A stretch of DNA of 64,000 nt from Mameliella sp. CS4 (GCF_019392335.1 NZ_JAHXRQ010000019.1:1-64000); one strand, 5' to 3'. Counted from the stretch's first letter, positions 18,303 to 28,925 are shown. Made by a program: numbers and translations. The notes: generated by a model from the letters alone, not told the origin.

Positions 18303-19475
18303 ATGCACGTCACGACCCTGATCCTTGGCGCCGGCGCCGCCGGCATGATGGCCGCCGCTTTTGCCGGGCCGGATGTGCTGGTCGTGGACCACGCGAAAAA
18401 CCCCGGCGAAAAGATCCGCATCTCCGGCGGCGGGCGCTGCAATTTCACGAATATGTACTGTGATTCCAGTGCCTTCCTTTCGGAGAACCCGCATTTCTGC
18501 AAATCCGCGCTGGCCCGATACACGCAGTGGGATTTCCTTGATCTGGTCGGGCAATACGGCATCGCCTGGCACGAAAAGACGTTGGGACAGCTCTTTTGCG
18601 ACGGAAAGTCCACGCAGATCGTGGACATGCTGTTGAAAGAAATGAAAAAATCTGGCGCACAGCTCTGGCTGCGGACCCAGATCCAGGACGTGCGTCACAC
18701 AGACGAGGGCTTTGTCACGTCGCTCGAACGGGATGGGAAACCCGTTGAAATCACGTCGAAAAACCTGATCCTGGCCACGGGTGGCAAATCCATTCCCAAG
18801 ATGGGCGCCACGGGGATTGCCTATGACATCGCCAGGCAATTCGGCCACCAACTGACCGAGACCCGCCCCGCACTGGTCCCGCTGACCTTCGGCGACCGGT
18901 TTGCCCCGCTCGCGGGTGTCTCGACCAACACCCTGGTTTCAAACGACAAAGCTGGTTTCGAAGAGGCCCTCCTTTTCACCCACCGCGGGCTTTCAGGCCC
19001 CGCGATCCTGCAGATTTCCAGCTATTGGCACGAAGGCGAAGAGATCTCGGTCAACCTCTTGCCGGGAAGGGATTTCCCCGAGATCCTCAAGGCCTGCCGC
19101 CAGACGGAAGGCCGGCGCACACTGACCACGGAACTGGCGACGCATCTGCCCGCGCGCCTTGTCGAGTTTCTGGGACAGGGCATTGATCTGAAAGGAAATA
19201 TCGCGGACCTCTCCGACAACCGGATTGCCGAGCTGTCCCAGGCCCTCACCACATGGCGCCTGAAACCCACCGGGTCCGAAGGTTATCGCACGGCCGAGGT
19301 CACGGCGGGCGGTGTCTCGACCGAGGGGATCGACTCCAAGTCCATGATGTCAAAACATCTTCCTGGCCTCTACGTGATCGGAGAGGCGGTGGACGTGACC
19401 GGCTGGCTGGGCGGATACAACTTTCAGTGGGCTTGGGCCTCTGGCGTGGCAGCAGGCCGCCACATCACCGGATAA
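18303..19475 (+). CDS. HI0933/YhiN-type FAD flavoprotein
   Basis: About 390 aa. N-terminal Rossmann motif ILGAGAAGMMAAAFAG binds FAD; the family-specific GEKIRISGGGRCNFTN follows, then LATGGKSIPKMGATG, and the C-terminal GLYVIGEAVDVTGWLGGYN with the second FAD contact. The physiological reaction of this family is not settled. The start was taken at MHVTTLILGAG; the frame is open upstream to a TTG at 18243, but that stretch is made of the GTACAAA repeats. It is the only plus-strand gene inside the dcw cluster and ends 6 bp from the convergent murD stop. Confidence 0.9.
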   Translation: MHVTTLILGAGAAGMMAAAFAGPDVLVVDHAKNPGEKIRISGGGRCNFTNMYCDSSAFLSENPHFCKSALARYTQWDFLDLVGQYGIAWHEKTLGQLFCDGKSTQIVDMLLKEMKKSGAQLWLRTQIQDVRHTDEGFVTSLERDGKPVEITSKNLILATGGKSIPKMGATGIAYDIARQFGHQLTETRPALVPLTFGDRFAPLAGVSTNTLVSNDKAGFEEALLFTHRGLSGPAILQISSYWHEGEEISVNLLPGRDFPEILKACRQTEGRRTLTTELATHLPARLVEFLGQGIDLKGNIADLSDNRIAELSQALTTWRLKPTGSEGYRTAEVTAGGVSTEGIDSKSMMSKHLPGLYVIGEAVDVTGWLGGYNFQWAWASGVAAGRHITG

Positions 19476-19481
19476 CCCATT

Positions 19482-20885
19482 CTATTCCTTCGCCAATTCC
19501 GCTTCCACGCAGGCGATGAAATCCTCGCCGCGCTTCTCGAAATTGTCATACTGGTCGAAACTCGCCGCCGCGGGCGCCAGCAGCACCACCTCGCCCGGCT
19601 CTGCATCCGCCGCGGCCCGGGCCACGGCCGTGGCCATGTCACCGCAGATTTCCACATCCGTATCAACCAGTTGCAACGCAAAGCTCTCAGGCTCGCGCCC
19701 GATCACATAGGCCTTGGACACATGTGCCAGCCCCGGTTGCAGTGCCTCCAGCCCGCCTTCCTTCATCAGCCCGCCGCAGACCCAGCGCACCTTCGGGAAG
19801 GCCAACAGTGCCTTCAGAGCCGAATCCACGTTTGTGGCTTTTGAATCATTGACGTAGGTGACGCCCTTCGACTCGCCCACCCGCTGGGAACGATGCGGCA
19901 ACCCGGTAAAGGTCCGCAGCGCGCCCTCGATCTCGCGCGGGCCAAGGCCGAGGCTGCGGCAGGCGGCATAGGCGGCGCAGGCGTTCTGGTGGTTATGCGC
20001 CCCCGGCAGTCCCGCGATCTCGCGCAGGTCGATCGACCCGACCTGCCTCCCCTTGCGCCATTCGGACAAAAAGCCTTTGCGCGCAAAGACATACCATCCG
20101 GGACCAGAGAGTTTCTGCCCGCTTGCCACCCGGATCACCCGATCGTCCGCGCGCCCCTCGGACAGTTGCCCCGCCAGGTAGGCCCCTTCGACCTCGTCCA
20201 CCCCGATCACGGCCCGGTCCGGCCCGCCTTCGGCAAAGAGCCGGCGCTTGGCCGCAAAGTAGCCGCCAAGACCCCCGTGCCGGTCGAGGTGATCTGCGGA
20301 AAAATTCGTGAAAACAGCGACATCCGGGGTAAGACTGCGGGCCAGGTCGGTCTGGTAGCTGCTGAGTTCCAGCACCACGACTCCGCCGTCCCCCGGCGGA
20401 TCGATGTCCAGCACGCCGCGCCCGATGTTGCCCGCCAACTGGCTGTCCCGTCCCGACGCGCTCAGGATGTGATGGATCAACGCCGAGGTTGTCGACTTGC
20501 CGTTCGAGCCGGTGACCGCAATCACCTTGGGCGGCTGGTCATAACTGTCCCAGCCATGCCCCAAACTCCTGAAAAACAATCCGATATCGTTATCGACGGG
20601 CACACCCGCCCGCAGCGCTGCGGCAATCGCCGCGTTCGGCTGTGGGTAGAGGTGCGGAATCCCTGGAGACGTCACCAGGCAGGCCACGTCGTCGAATGCT
20701 TCATCGCGATCCAGCCGCCGCGCCTCGAACCCCTCGGCCTCGGCCCGTTCCCGGGCGGAGGCCGTATCGTCCCAGACCAGAACGCGCGCCCCGCCGTCGC
20801 GCAGCGCGCGCGCCGCCGAGAGGCCGGATCGCCCCAGCCCGAGTACCGCGACAATTGCACCGTCAAACCCGCGTACCGGGATCAT
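19482..20885 (-). CDS. murD: UDP-N-acetylmuramoyl-L-alanine--D-glutamate ligase MurD
   Basis: Adds D-Glu to UDP-MurNAc-L-Ala. N-terminal Rossmann-like [18 protein letters not shown] loop [35 protein letters not shown] and C-terminal [11 protein letters not shown], all typical of MurD. 467 aa. It lies 49 bp downstream of mraY and converges with the flavoprotein gene. Confidence 0.97.
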   Translation of the reverse strand: MIPVRGFDGAIVAVLGLGRSGLSAARALRDGGARVLVWDDTASARERAEAEGFEARRLDRDEAFDDVACLVTSPGIPHLYPQPNAAIAAALRAGVPVDNDIGLFFRSLGHGWDSYDQPPKVIAVTGSNGKSTTSALIHHILSASGRDSQLAGNIGRGVLDIDPPGDGGVVVLELSSYQTDLARSLTPDVAVFTNFSADHLDRHGGLGGYFAAKRRLFAEGGPDRAVIGVDEVEGAYLAGQLSEGRADDRVIRVASGQKLSGPGWYVFARKGFLSEWRKGRQVGSIDLREIAGLPGAHNHQNACAAYAACRSLGLGPREIEGALRTFTGLPHRSQRVGESKGVTYVNDSKATNVDSALKALLAFPKVRWVCGGLMKEGGLEALQPGLAHVSKAYVIGREPESFALQLVDTDVEICGDMATAVARAAADAEPGEVVLLAPAAASFDQYDNFEKRGEDFIACVEAELAKE

Positions 20886-20934
20886 GCGCCCACCCTCGTC
20901 ACTTCAATTGCACCAGCCAAATGGCTGGTGTCCT

Positions 20935-22017
20935 TCAACGAACCTTCAGTGTCGCCAGCCCGATGATCGCCAGGATCAGCGAGATGATCCAGAACCGGAT
21001 CACGATGGTCGGCTCGGCCCAGCCCTTTTTCTCGTAGTGGTGATGGATCGGCGCCATGAGGAAGACACGCTTGCCCGTGCGCTTGAAGTAAAGCACCTGG
21101 ATGATCACCGACAGCGCCTCGACCACGAAGAGCCCGCCAACGATGGCCAAAACGATCTCGTGCTTGGTCGCCACGGCGATGGCGCCCAGCGCGCCACCCA
21201 GCGCCAGCGATCCGGTGTCGCCCATGAAGACGGCGGCAGGAGGCGCGTTGTACCACAGGAACCCCAGCCCCCCACCGACAACCCCCGCAGCGAACACGAG
21301 AATTTCCCCGGTCCCGGGCACATAGTGAACGTCCAGATACTCGGTAAAGTCGACACGACCGACCGCGTAGGCGATCACACCCAGGGTCGAGGCCGCGATC
21401 ATCACGGGCATGATGGCCAACCCGTCCAGCCCGTCGGTCAGGTTGACCGCGTTGGCCGCGCCCACGATCACGATCATGGCGAAGGGGATGAACATGTAGC
21501 TGAGGTACAGCAGAGTGTCCTTGAAGATCGGGAAAGCGACGCTGTAGGTCAGTTCCTCGGGATGATAGACCGAGGCCCAGAAGCCCGCGATCCCGGCAAT
21601 GATGAATCCCAGCAAAAGCCGCAACTTGCCCGACAGACCTGCAGTGTTCTGCTTGCTGACCTTGGCATAATCATCGGCGAACCCGATGGCCGCATAGGCC
21701 ACCGTCACGAACAGCACCATCCAGACAAAGGCATTGTCCAGACGTGCCCAGAGCAGCGTCGAGGTCACCAGCGCGCCGATGATCAGCAGGCCGCCCATCG
21801 TCGGTGTCCCCGCCTTGACGATATGGCCCTCGGGGCCGTCGTCGCGGATCGGCTGGCCCTTGCCCTGCCGCTTGCGCAGCACGTTGATCAAGGGGCGCCC
21901 GAAGAGAAAGCCGAAGATCAGCGCAGTCAGAAAAGCCCCGCCCGCACGAAAGGTGATGTAGCGGAAAAGGTTGAAGGCGTCCCCGCCGTCACTGAACTCT
22001 GTCAGCCAGAAAAGCAT
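20935..22017 (-). CDS. mraY: Phospho-N-acetylmuramoyl-pentapeptide transferase MraY
   Basis: Polytopic membrane enzyme that transfers phospho-MurNAc-pentapeptide to undecaprenyl phosphate, forming lipid I. About ten membrane helices; family motifs [40 protein letters not shown] and the C-terminal [13 protein letters not shown]. 360 aa, the standard length. It sits 11 bp after murF and before murD. Confidence 0.98.
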   Translation of the reverse strand: MLFWLTEFSDGGDAFNLFRYITFRAGGAFLTALIFGFLFGRPLINVLRKRQGKGQPIRDDGPEGHIVKAGTPTMGGLLIIGALVTSTLLWARLDNAFVWMVLFVTVAYAAIGFADDYAKVSKQNTAGLSGKLRLLLGFIIAGIAGFWASVYHPEELTYSVAFPIFKDTLLYLSYMFIPFAMIVIVGAANAVNLTDGLDGLAIMPVMIAASTLGVIAYAVGRVDFTEYLDVHYVPGTGEILVFAAGVVGGGLGFLWYNAPPAAVFMGDTGSLALGGALGAIAVATKHEIVLAIVGGLFVVEALSVIIQVLYFKRTGKRVFLMAPIHHHYEKKGWAEPTIVIRFWIISLILAIIGLATLKVR

Positions 22018-22028
22018 GGCCTGTCCCC

Positions 22029-23471
22029 TTACCCGTCCAAGTCCGGTGTCGCTTGGCGCAATTTGCGTATGGCGTCAACTACGCGCCCCACCCCCATCGA
22101 GAGCGATCCCTTGGCCAACACCACGTCCCCGGCATCCAGATCGCGCGCGACCCGTTCCGCCATCTTGTGGCTGGTCTCGGTCCAGTGCCCGCGCTTCTCC
22201 GCAGGCAGTGCGCGCCAGAGGTGTTGCATCAGCGGGCCGATGCAATGCACCATATCGATCTGTTGCAACGCCGGATTGTTGGCAACGGCGCGATGCAGGT
22301 CCACCTCGCCCGCGCCCAGTTCCTTCATGTCCCCCAGGTAGGCGATGCGCCTTCCCTTTGCCACGCGCCCGACGTCATGGCGCGGCTGTGCCGCTGCCAG
22401 CACCTCCAGTGAGGCCGCAAGCGAGGCCGGGTTCGCGTTATAGGCATCGTCGATCAACTCGACGCTGATCCGTGCATCCACCGGGTCCAGCATGATCTTC
22501 TCGCGCAGGCCGCGCCCGGCGCCGGGATGCCACTGGCCCAGCCCCATGACCGTCTCCGCCGGGTCGAGCCCTAGCGCATCGGCGACCGCCAGAACACCCA
22601 GAGCATTGACCGCAAAGTGCCGTCCGGGGGCCATGACCTTGAAAAGGCGCGGTTCCGGTCCCGCACGCCCGATCGCCACGGTGCAGGCATCGCGCACGGT
22701 GACGCGGTACAGACGGTACTGGTTGCAGGCGCGCTCGCCAAAGCTCACCGACCAGCGGCGGCCCTCCCCGGCCTTTTCCCGCAGGATCGGGCTGACAGCC
22801 AGATCGCCGTTGAAGATCGCGGTGCCATAGGGTTCCAGCCCGTCAAAGATCGAGGCCTTTTCATGGGCGATGCCTTCGATGTTCTCGAAGGCGGCCAGGT
22901 GCGCGGGGGCGACGGTGGTGATCAGCGCCACATGTGGGCGCGCCATCCGCGCCAGCGGCGCAATCTCGCCAGGGTGGTTCATGCCGATCTCGATCACGGC
23001 GAAATCCGCGTCACGCGGCATCCGTGCCAGCGTCAGGGGCACGCCCCAGTGGTTGTTATAGCTTTTCTCGGCCGCATGGACCGAGCCATGCGCATCCAGC
23101 GTGGCGCGCAACATCTCCTTGGTCGAGGTCTTGCCCACGGATCCCGTGACCGCCACAACCTGCGCCCGTGTCCGCGCGCGCGCAGCTTCACCCAATGCTT
23201 CAAGTCCGGCCTGCACGTCCTTGACGACCAAGAGCGGCGCGGATTCATCCACACCCTCGGGCACGTGGCTGACCAGCGCCGCCGCCGCGCCCTTGTCCAG
23301 CGCCTGCTGCACGAAGTCATGCCCGTCCCGCGCGGCCTTCAGCGCCACGAAGAGATCGCCCGGTTCCAGCGTCCGGGTGTCGATGGACACGCCCGTCGCC
23401 GCCCAGTCGCAGGGCGTGCTGCCCCCCGTCGCCGCGACGGCCTCGGCAGAGGTCCAGAGCGGTTCGCTCAC
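22029..23471 (-). CDS. murF: UDP-MurNAc-tripeptide--D-Ala-D-Ala ligase MurF
   Basis: Completes the UDP-MurNAc-pentapeptide using the Ddl product. Domain order: N-terminal substrate domain with [20 protein letters not shown] loop [26 protein letters not shown], and the C-terminal [15 protein letters not shown] motif. 480 aa. Its start overlaps the murE stop by 4 bp, so murE and murF are coupled. Confidence 0.97.
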   Translation of the reverse strand: MSEPLWTSAEAVAATGGSTPCDWAATGVSIDTRTLEPGDLFVALKAARDGHDFVQQALDKGAAAALVSHVPEGVDESAPLLVVKDVQAGLEALGEAARARTRAQVVAVTGSVGKTSTKEMLRATLDAHGSVHAAEKSYNNHWGVPLTLARMPRDADFAVIEIGMNHPGEIAPLARMARPHVALITTVAPAHLAAFENIEGIAHEKASIFDGLEPYGTAIFNGDLAVSPILREKAGEGRRWSVSFGERACNQYRLYRVTVRDACTVAIGRAGPEPRLFKVMAPGRHFAVNALGVLAVADALGLDPAETVMGLGQWHPGAGRGLREKIMLDPVDARISVELIDDAYNANPASLAASLEVLAAAQPRHDVGRVAKGRRIAYLGDMKELGAGEVDLHRAVANNPALQQIDMVHCIGPLMQHLWRALPAEKRGHWTETSHKMAERVARDLDAGDVVLAKGSLSMGVGRVVDAIRKLRQATPDLDG

Positions 23472-24961
23472 AGGCCCCTCCCGTCGAGCGCCGCCACCGC
23501 CACACTCGCCTGTTCGACATCGTCGAAGGGATAAACCGTGTCGCCGATGGTCTGGCCGGTCTCGTGGCCCTTGCCGCAGATCAGCAGCGCGTCACCCGGT
23601 CCAAGACCGTCGACACCGCGCAAGATCGCCTCGGCCCGGTCGGGCACTTCGAAGGCGGTCGGCGCACCGGCCAATACCTCGGCACGGATCGCCGCCGGGT
23701 CCTCGGTGCGCGGATTGTCGTCGGTCACGATCACCGTGTCCGCGTGTTCCGTGGCCGCCATGCCCATCAGGGGGCGTTTGCCCCGGTCGCGGTCGCCCCC
23801 GGCGCCGACAATGGCCACAAGGCGCCCCATGACGTGTGGGCGCAAGGCCTGGCAGGCGGTCGCCACCGCGTCGGGCGTGTGGGCGTAATCGACAAAGATC
23901 GCCGCGCCATTGTCGCGCTTGGCGGCAAGTTGCATCCGCCCGCGCACGGTCCCCAGCAGGGGCAGGACGTCAAAGACATCTTCGGGATCGCCGCCACAGG
24001 CGATCACAAGCCCCGCTGCCACCAGGATATTCTCTGCCTGAAAGCCGCCGATCAGCGACAGCCGCTCCTGCCGGATGACCCCTTCGAAGCTGAGCCGGAT
24101 TTCCTGCCCCGTGGCGTCGAAACGCTGCGCTTCAAGGCAGAGGTCGGCGGCTTCGCGCCCGACGGTGATGACCTCCTGCCCCCGCGCCCGGGCGATGGCC
24201 AACATGTCAACGCCGCGCGGGTCGTCGATGTTGATGACGGCCACGCCGTCCTCGGGCAGGACACGTGCGAAAAGCCCCGCCTTGGCGGCAAAGTATTCGT
24301 CAAAGCTCGCGTGGTAATCCAGGTGATCCTGGGTGAAATTCGTGAACCCGGCCGCCGCCAGCGTCACTCCGTCCAGCCGCCGTTGCGCCAAGCCGTGCGA
24401 AGAGGCTTCCATCGCCGCATGCGTGACGCCGGATTGCGCCGCCCCCGCCAGAACCCTGTGCAGGGTAATCGGTTCTGGCGTCGTGTGTTTCAGCGGCGTC
24501 TGCCAATCCCCCTCGACCCCAGTCGTGCCTACGTTGACCGCGCGCAGGCCCAACTCCTGCCAGATCTGTCGGGTAAAGCTGGCGACGCTGGTCTTGCCGT
24601 TGGTCCCGGTCACGGCAACCATCGTGGCGGGCTGCGCGCCGAACCACAGGGCCGAGGTATAGGCCAAGGCCTGACGCGGGTCCTTTGCGATGACCAGAGC
24701 TGCGTCCGAGGCGGCCAGTTCCTCGGCGGCGATGCGGGCGCCGTCGGCATCTGTCAGAATCGCGCTTGCCCCCATGCGCAGGGCATATTGGATGAACTCA
24801 CCCCCATGCACCCGCGTGCCGGGAAGCGCCGCGAACAGGAACCCGTCCTGCACTTCGCGACTGTCCACCGCGAGGCCCGTCACCGTCACATCGCGCCCGC
24901 CACGGGCGTGAAGCCCCAGTTCCGACAGGCTTTTTGACAGGATCTTGCGTTCCGACGCCAT
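23468..24961 (-). CDS. murE: UDP-MurNAc-L-Ala-D-Glu--meso-DAP ligase MurE
   Basis: Adds the third residue to the stem peptide. VDSREVQDGFLFAALPGT near the N-terminus, ATP loop AVTGTNGKTSVASF, SSHGLAQRRLDG, and the C-terminal TDDNPRTEDP; the DNPR motif indicates meso-diaminopimelate as substrate rather than lysine. 497 aa from the ATG at 24961 (MASERKILSKSL); the frame is open to 25009. It lies 68 bp after ftsI. Confidence 0.97.
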   Translation of the reverse strand: MASERKILSKSLSELGLHARGGRDVTVTGLAVDSREVQDGFLFAALPGTRVHGGEFIQYALRMGASAILTDADGARIAAEELAASDAALVIAKDPRQALAYTSALWFGAQPATMVAVTGTNGKTSVASFTRQIWQELGLRAVNVGTTGVEGDWQTPLKHTTPEPITLHRVLAGAAQSGVTHAAMEASSHGLAQRRLDGVTLAAAGFTNFTQDHLDYHASFDEYFAAKAGLFARVLPEDGVAVINIDDPRGVDMLAIARARGQEVITVGREAADLCLEAQRFDATGQEIRLSFEGVIRQERLSLIGGFQAENILVAAGLVIACGGDPEDVFDVLPLLGTVRGRMQLAAKRDNGAAIFVDYAHTPDAVATACQALRPHVMGRLVAIVGAGGDRDRGKRPLMGMAATEHADTVIVTDDNPRTEDPAAIRAEVLAGAPTAFEVPDRAEAILRGVDGLGPGDALLICGKGHETGQTIGDTVYPFDDVEQASVAVAALDGRGL

Positions 24962-25029
24962 CTCTCGTTTGCCCCCAAGGTCGTTTGCTTGTCCGCCGGT
25001 CCCGGCCATCCGGTACGCGGCGGACGACC

Positions 25030-26823
25030 TCAGTCCGAGGCCGTCGTCAACGTCTTCACTTGCCCCTTATCATACTCCGGAGGCAAGCCCAGAAGCGGCG
25101 CGATCCGCGTGATCATTTCGGCGGCCACCGGCACGGCGGTCCAGCCCGCGGTGCGCCGCGGCCTGGAGCCGGTGGTCTCGACCGGCTCGTCCAGCATTAC
25201 CACAAGGGCATAACGCGGCGCGTCGGTGGGGAAAAGGGCCGCGAAGGTGGCGATGACCTTGTCCTTGTGATAACCGCCTGTCTTCTTGGGCTTTTCCGCC
25301 GTCCCGGTCTTGCCGCCGACACGGTATCCCGGGACCTCGGCAAAGGTGGCCGTGCCTTTCTTGCCGATCACAACCTTGCGCAGCATCTGCAAAGAGGCTT
25401 CGGCAACATCGTCCCGCAGCAGCTTGTCACCCACGCGCGGGCGGTCGCGTTTCAGCAGAGTCGGTTCCACGATGTGCCCGCCATTGCCGATCATCGCGTA
25501 GGCCGCCGCCAGGTGCAGCGGCGAGACAGAGATGCCGTGGCCATATGAAATCGTCACCGCCGACAGATCCGTCCAGCGCGAAGGCACCAGCGGCTTGGCC
25601 CCCTTGGCCTCGACGATTTCCAGTTGCGGCGGCTCGAACATGCCCAGGTTGCGATAGAACTCTTGCTGGCGCCCGCGCCCGATCATCATGACGATCTTGG
25701 CCGTGCCCCGGTTCGAGCTTTGCGCAATCACGTCCGTCACCGAGATCGTGCCGTAGTTCTTGCCGTGGAACTCGCCCACCTTGAAGCCCAGCACCTCGTA
25801 GGGCGGCGAGGTGTCGATCATTGTTTCCGGATGGACAAGGCCCAGTTGCAACGCCTGCGCGATCGTCAGGATCTTGAAGGTCGAGCCAAGCTCGTACAGG
25901 CCCTGCACCGCACGGTTGAACAGCGGGCTGTCGTCCGGCTGCCCCTCGACCGGTGGGCGGGGCCGGTCGTTCGGATCGAAATCGGGCAGCGACGCAATGG
26001 CGATCACCTCGCCCGTGTGCACATCCATCAGCACACTGGCAGCCCCGCGCGCGTTGAGCATCTTCATGCCCGCGTCCAGCACCTCTTCGGTCGCCGCCTG
26101 CACCGACAGGTCGATGGACAGCGCCAGGGGGGCGCCTTCGCGTGCCGGGTCCCGCAGTTCCTCGTCCAGGTATTTCTCGATCCCGGCGGTCCCCACCACC
26201 TCGGCCGAGGCAACCCCCTGCCGACCGAAACGTGCGCCGCCAAGGACATGGGAGGCGATGGCGCCATTGGGGTACAGCCGCATCTCGCGCGGGCCGAACA
26301 GCAGTCCGGGCTCACCGATGTCGTGCACGGCCTGCATCTGTTCGGGGCTGAGTTTCTGCTTCACCCATAGGAATTTACGCTTGGGATCAGCAAACCGCCG
26401 CGCCAGCGCCTCGGCCTCCATCTCGGGAAAGATCCGGGCCAGTTCCTGGGCCGCACGCAGCGGGTCGATCATCTGTTGCGGGTGCGCGTACAGGCTGTGG
26501 GTCGACATGTTGGTGGCCAGGACGCGACCCTGCCGATCCACGATATCCGCGCGGCTGGCAATGATCGAGGCGCCGCTGGCCTGGGCGCGCGGCTCTTCGG
26601 GTTCCGAGGCCGACAATACGCCCATCCGGGTCCCCACCACGCCGTAGGCACAGAGGAACATCATCGCCAGCACCAGCAGGCGACCCTCGGCGCGCAGGCG
26701 CATCCGGTCGCGCATGTCCTCGTGGCGCAGCCGGCGGTTCTCTCGCTCGATGACGTCGGGATTCTCGCCGTTCTGGCGGGCCTCAAGGATACGGGCAAGC
26801 GGGCGAAGCGGAATACGGGTCAT
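25030..26823 (-). CDS. ftsI: Septal transpeptidase FtsI (PBP3)
   Basis: Class B penicillin-binding protein of the divisome; cross-links septal peptidoglycan made by FtsW. One membrane helix at about residues 49-67 (LLVLAMMFLCAYGVVG), then the pedestal domain and transpeptidase domain. Active-site motifs are all present: the STFK Ser-xx-Lys (ELGSTFKI), SSN (AQSSNRGT) and KTG (GGKTGTAEKPKK). 597 aa. It overlaps ftsL by 4 bp. Confidence 0.97.
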   Translation of the reverse strand: MTRIPLRPLARILEARQNGENPDVIERENRRLRHEDMRDRMRLRAEGRLLVLAMMFLCAYGVVGTRMGVLSASEPEEPRAQASGASIIASRADIVDRQGRVLATNMSTHSLYAHPQQMIDPLRAAQELARIFPEMEAEALARRFADPKRKFLWVKQKLSPEQMQAVHDIGEPGLLFGPREMRLYPNGAIASHVLGGARFGRQGVASAEVVGTAGIEKYLDEELRDPAREGAPLALSIDLSVQAATEEVLDAGMKMLNARGAASVLMDVHTGEVIAIASLPDFDPNDRPRPPVEGQPDDSPLFNRAVQGLYELGSTFKILTIAQALQLGLVHPETMIDTSPPYEVLGFKVGEFHGKNYGTISVTDVIAQSSNRGTAKIVMMIGRGRQQEFYRNLGMFEPPQLEIVEAKGAKPLVPSRWTDLSAVTISYGHGISVSPLHLAAAYAMIGNGGHIVEPTLLKRDRPRVGDKLLRDDVAEASLQMLRKVVIGKKGTATFAEVPGYRVGGKTGTAEKPKKTGGYHKDKVIATFAALFPTDAPRYALVVMLDEPVETTGSRPRRTAGWTAVPVAAEMITRIAPLLGLPPEYDKGQVKTLTTASD

Positions 26824-27167
26824 GGGTTGGTCGCCCCGGCAGAGGTCACGTCGATGGGCTGTGTCAGGTCAAGGATCTGAAGCTGGGGAAAGGCCACCTG
26901 GTCGACCTTGGCAAAGTGGTTCGGTGTCAGCGGCAAAAGGCCCAGACGATCAAAGTTCAGCTCGGCCAGATCGCGCAGACGGTCAGGCCGGTTCAGGTAG
27001 GCCCATTCCGCCCGAAGGATCGCCAGCCGTTCACGCGCGCCGCCGATGTCGCGCCGCAGATCGTCGACGTGGTCAAGCTCTGCCTTGGTGCGGTAATTCT
27101 CGTAATAGGCCCAATAGCCGGAGCTGATGACGGCCGCGGCTGCGAGCAGGAACATAAGGCTGCGCAT
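26820..27167 (-). CDS. ftsL: Cell division protein FtsL
   Basis: Small bitopic protein of the FtsQLB-FtsWI complex. An N-terminal membrane helix (LMFLLAAAAVISSGYWAYY) is followed by a heptad-type coiled coil (about residues 28-60, ELDHVDDLRRDIGGARERLAI cut at 20 residues) and a short C-terminal tail with LNRPDRLRDLAEL, typical of alphaproteobacterial FtsL. 115 aa. It sits one base after rsmH and overlaps ftsI by 4 bp. Confidence 0.9.
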   Translation of the reverse strand: MRSLMFLLAAAAVISSGYWAYYENYRTKAELDHVDDLRRDIGGARERLAILRAEWAYLNRPDRLRDLAELNFDRLGLLPLTPNHFAKVDQVAFPQLQILDLTQPIDVTSAGATNP

Positions 27168-27168
27168 T

Positions 27169-28161
27169 TCATCTTCTCCTTGTTTTCGGTTTCATCTGGG
27201 GGGTGGACAGGTCCGCGGCCTCGACAGGCCGGGACGGGACAGTCGTCCGCCGCCCCACCCGCAGCTTGGCGGAGCGAGCGCGCGGATTGGCCGCCAGTTC
27301 GTCCGCATCCGGCCCGATGGCCTTTCGGGTCAGAACCTCGAAGGGTTCCGTGGCCTCGGGCGCCTCGGCGGCATACCGGTTCACATGCTCTTTCTTGCCG
27401 CCATGCAGCTGGAAAAAGCGTTTCACCATCCGATCTTCGACCGAATGGAAGGTCACGACCGCCAGCCGCCCGCCCGGCTTCAGCACCCGTTCGGCGGCCA
27501 TCAAACCCTGCCACAGCGCGTCGTATTCTCCGTTCACCGCGATCCGGAGCGCCTGAAAGCTGCGGGTGGCCGCATGGGCCTGCCCGGGCTTGGTGCGCCC
27601 GATGACGCGTTCTATCAGCCCGGCCAGCGGCAGGGTCCGGTCAAAGGGCCGGTCCTGCACGATGGCCCGCGCAATGCGGCGCGATTGCCGCTCTTCACCA
27701 TAAATATAAAGGATATCGGCGATTTCCGCCTCGTCACCCGTGTTGACGATATCCGCCGCCGACGGCCCGCCCTGCCCCATGCGCATGTCCAGCGGCCCAT
27801 CCCTCATGAAGGAGAACCCGCGTTCGGCCCGGTCAAGCTGCATCGAGGAAACACCGAGATCCAGCACCACGCCGTCGACGGCTTCTGCCGCTTCGTCCAT
27901 CTGTGCGAAATTGCTTTCGACCAGCTCCAGCCGGTCGCCATAGGCCGCGCCCCAGTCGCGCGCCATCTCATGCGCCAGCGGGTCACGGTCGATCCCGATC
28001 ACCTTGTCGGCGCCCGCCTCCAGCAGGCCGCGTGTGTATCCGCCAGCGCCCAGGGTTCCGTCGATCCAGATGCCCTCGACCGGCGCAACCGCCTCGAGCA
28101 GCGGGCGCAGCAGCACCGGAACATGAGGTGCGCCGCCGTTATGCGCCGCGGGATCGCTCAC
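27169..28161 (-). CDS. rsmH: 16S rRNA (cytosine-1402-N4) methyltransferase RsmH (MraW)
   Basis: SAM-dependent methyltransferase for m4C1402 in 16S rRNA. N-terminal [16 protein letters not shown] loop [36 protein letters not shown] with the conserved Asp, and the late [16 protein letters not shown] and [11 protein letters not shown] motifs. 330 aa. GTG start at 28161, placed directly after the mraZ stop with no gap. Confidence 0.98.
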   Translation of the reverse strand: MSDPAAHNGGAPHVPVLLRPLLEAVAPVEGIWIDGTLGAGGYTRGLLEAGADKVIGIDRDPLAHEMARDWGAAYGDRLELVESNFAQMDEAAEAVDGVVLDLGVSSMQLDRAERGFSFMRDGPLDMRMGQGGPSAADIVNTGDEAEIADILYIYGEERQSRRIARAIVQDRPFDRTLPLAGLIERVIGRTKPGQAHAATRSFQALRIAVNGEYDALWQGLMAAERVLKPGGRLAVVTFHSVEDRMVKRFFQLHGGKKEHVNRYAAEAPEATEPFEVLTRKAIGPDADELAANPRARSAKLRVGRRTTVPSRPVEAADLSTPQMKPKTRRR

Positions 28162-28674
28162 TCAGACCTCCTCGGCCTCGTCCAGCCACTCCATCGGATC
28201 CTCCGGCAGTTCGTCCATCAGGTCATCTTCTTCGATTGCATCGGTCGGCTGGTAGCGGTCCGCCGCCCAGATCTGGAACTTGTTGAGACTGGCCACGGCG
28301 TAGGTCTCGCCATCGATGCCGTAGCGCCCGCGCAGCTTGGCGGGAATCACGATCCGCCCGGTGTCGTCAACGGAGGCATTGACCGACCCCGAGGAATAGA
28401 TCTTGGACAACATGCGCTTGCGCTCGCCGGATTTCATCGCATCGATGCGATCCTCGATGCGCTCCATCTCTTCGACGGTGTAACATTCCAGGTAGGGCAG
28501 CCGCGGATTGCCATAGACCATGACAAAGCCCGGATTGCCGTTGTCCTTGGAGTCCTTTTCCCAGTCGGGGTCGCCAGCCTCGAGGACACGACGAAAGGAG
28601 GCGGGAATGCTCATCCGCCCCTTGCCATCGACCTTCAGTCGATGCTCGCCTCTGAACCTCAGCCTGCGGCTCAC
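28162..28674 (-). CDS. mraZ: Transcriptional regulator MraZ
   Basis: First gene of the dcw cluster. Two AbrB-like MraZ domains: residues about 5-60 (FRGEHRLKVDGKGRMSIPAS) and 85-140 (NASVDDTGRIVIPAKLRG). The family binds DNA as a ring-shaped oligomer and represses its own operon. 170 aa with an acidic C-terminal tail (EEDDLMDELPEDPMEW). GTG start at 28674 with a GAGGG ribosome site. It is preceded by a long leader with strong inverted repeats and then the prophage. Confidence 0.96.
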   Translation of the reverse strand: MSRRLRFRGEHRLKVDGKGRMSIPASFRRVLEAGDPDWEKDSKDNGNPGFVMVYGNPRLPYLECYTVEEMERIEDRIDAMKSGERKRMLSKIYSSGSVNASVDDTGRIVIPAKLRGRYGIDGETYAVASLNKFQIWAADRYQPTDAIEEDDLMDELPEDPMEWLDEAEEV

Positions 28675-28711
28675 TGCCCTCGGCCCCTCTTCCCCCGTTT
28701 GAAACGAAATA

Positions 28712-28747
28712 CGGCGGGTTGATCAGCTGCCATTGATCAACCCGCCG
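28712..28747 (-). terminator. Perfect 14-bp inverted repeat in the mraZ leader
   Basis: CGGCGGGTTGATCA and its exact complement with an 8-base loop. On the minus strand the stem is followed by TATTTCGTTT, which resembles a rho-independent terminator. It ends 38 bases before the mraZ GTG, so transcripts from upstream must pass it. It may be an attenuator, or a terminator of an older upstream gene. Confidence 0.6.
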
Positions 28748-28829
28748 CTTGACCCGCTATGCGGGTGTCTCCGACTGCGCGCGCCACCTGGGGGGATGTC
28801 TGCTCGCCCGCGCGCCGGATCCTTGTTGT

Positions 28830-28925
28830 CACGATGAGAGCGAACGCCTGTATGAAACCTGCTCTTTTTGTTTTTGTGAGTTCGGTGCTGGGCCTTGGGT
28901 GCCCTTGCCTCCGCGTCTCATCGTG
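28830..28925 (-). repeat. Inverted repeat pair enclosing 76 bases
   Basis: CACGATGAGA (28830-28839) and TCTCATCGTG (28916-28925) are perfect 10-bp complements. The enclosed segment could form a structured leader or small RNA. No known RNA family was recognised. Confidence 0.35.

Noticed and set aside
17857-19475. Complete toxin-antitoxin pair with the flavoprotein as toxin
   Set aside because: The divergent neighbour is a full-length HI0933-type FAD protein, not a toxin fold, and genes of a pair are normally co-directional.
28719-28740. TTGAT...ATCAA near mraZ as an FNR site
   Set aside because: The spacing does not fit TTGAT-N4-ATCAA; the sequence is explained by the 14-bp inverted repeat.
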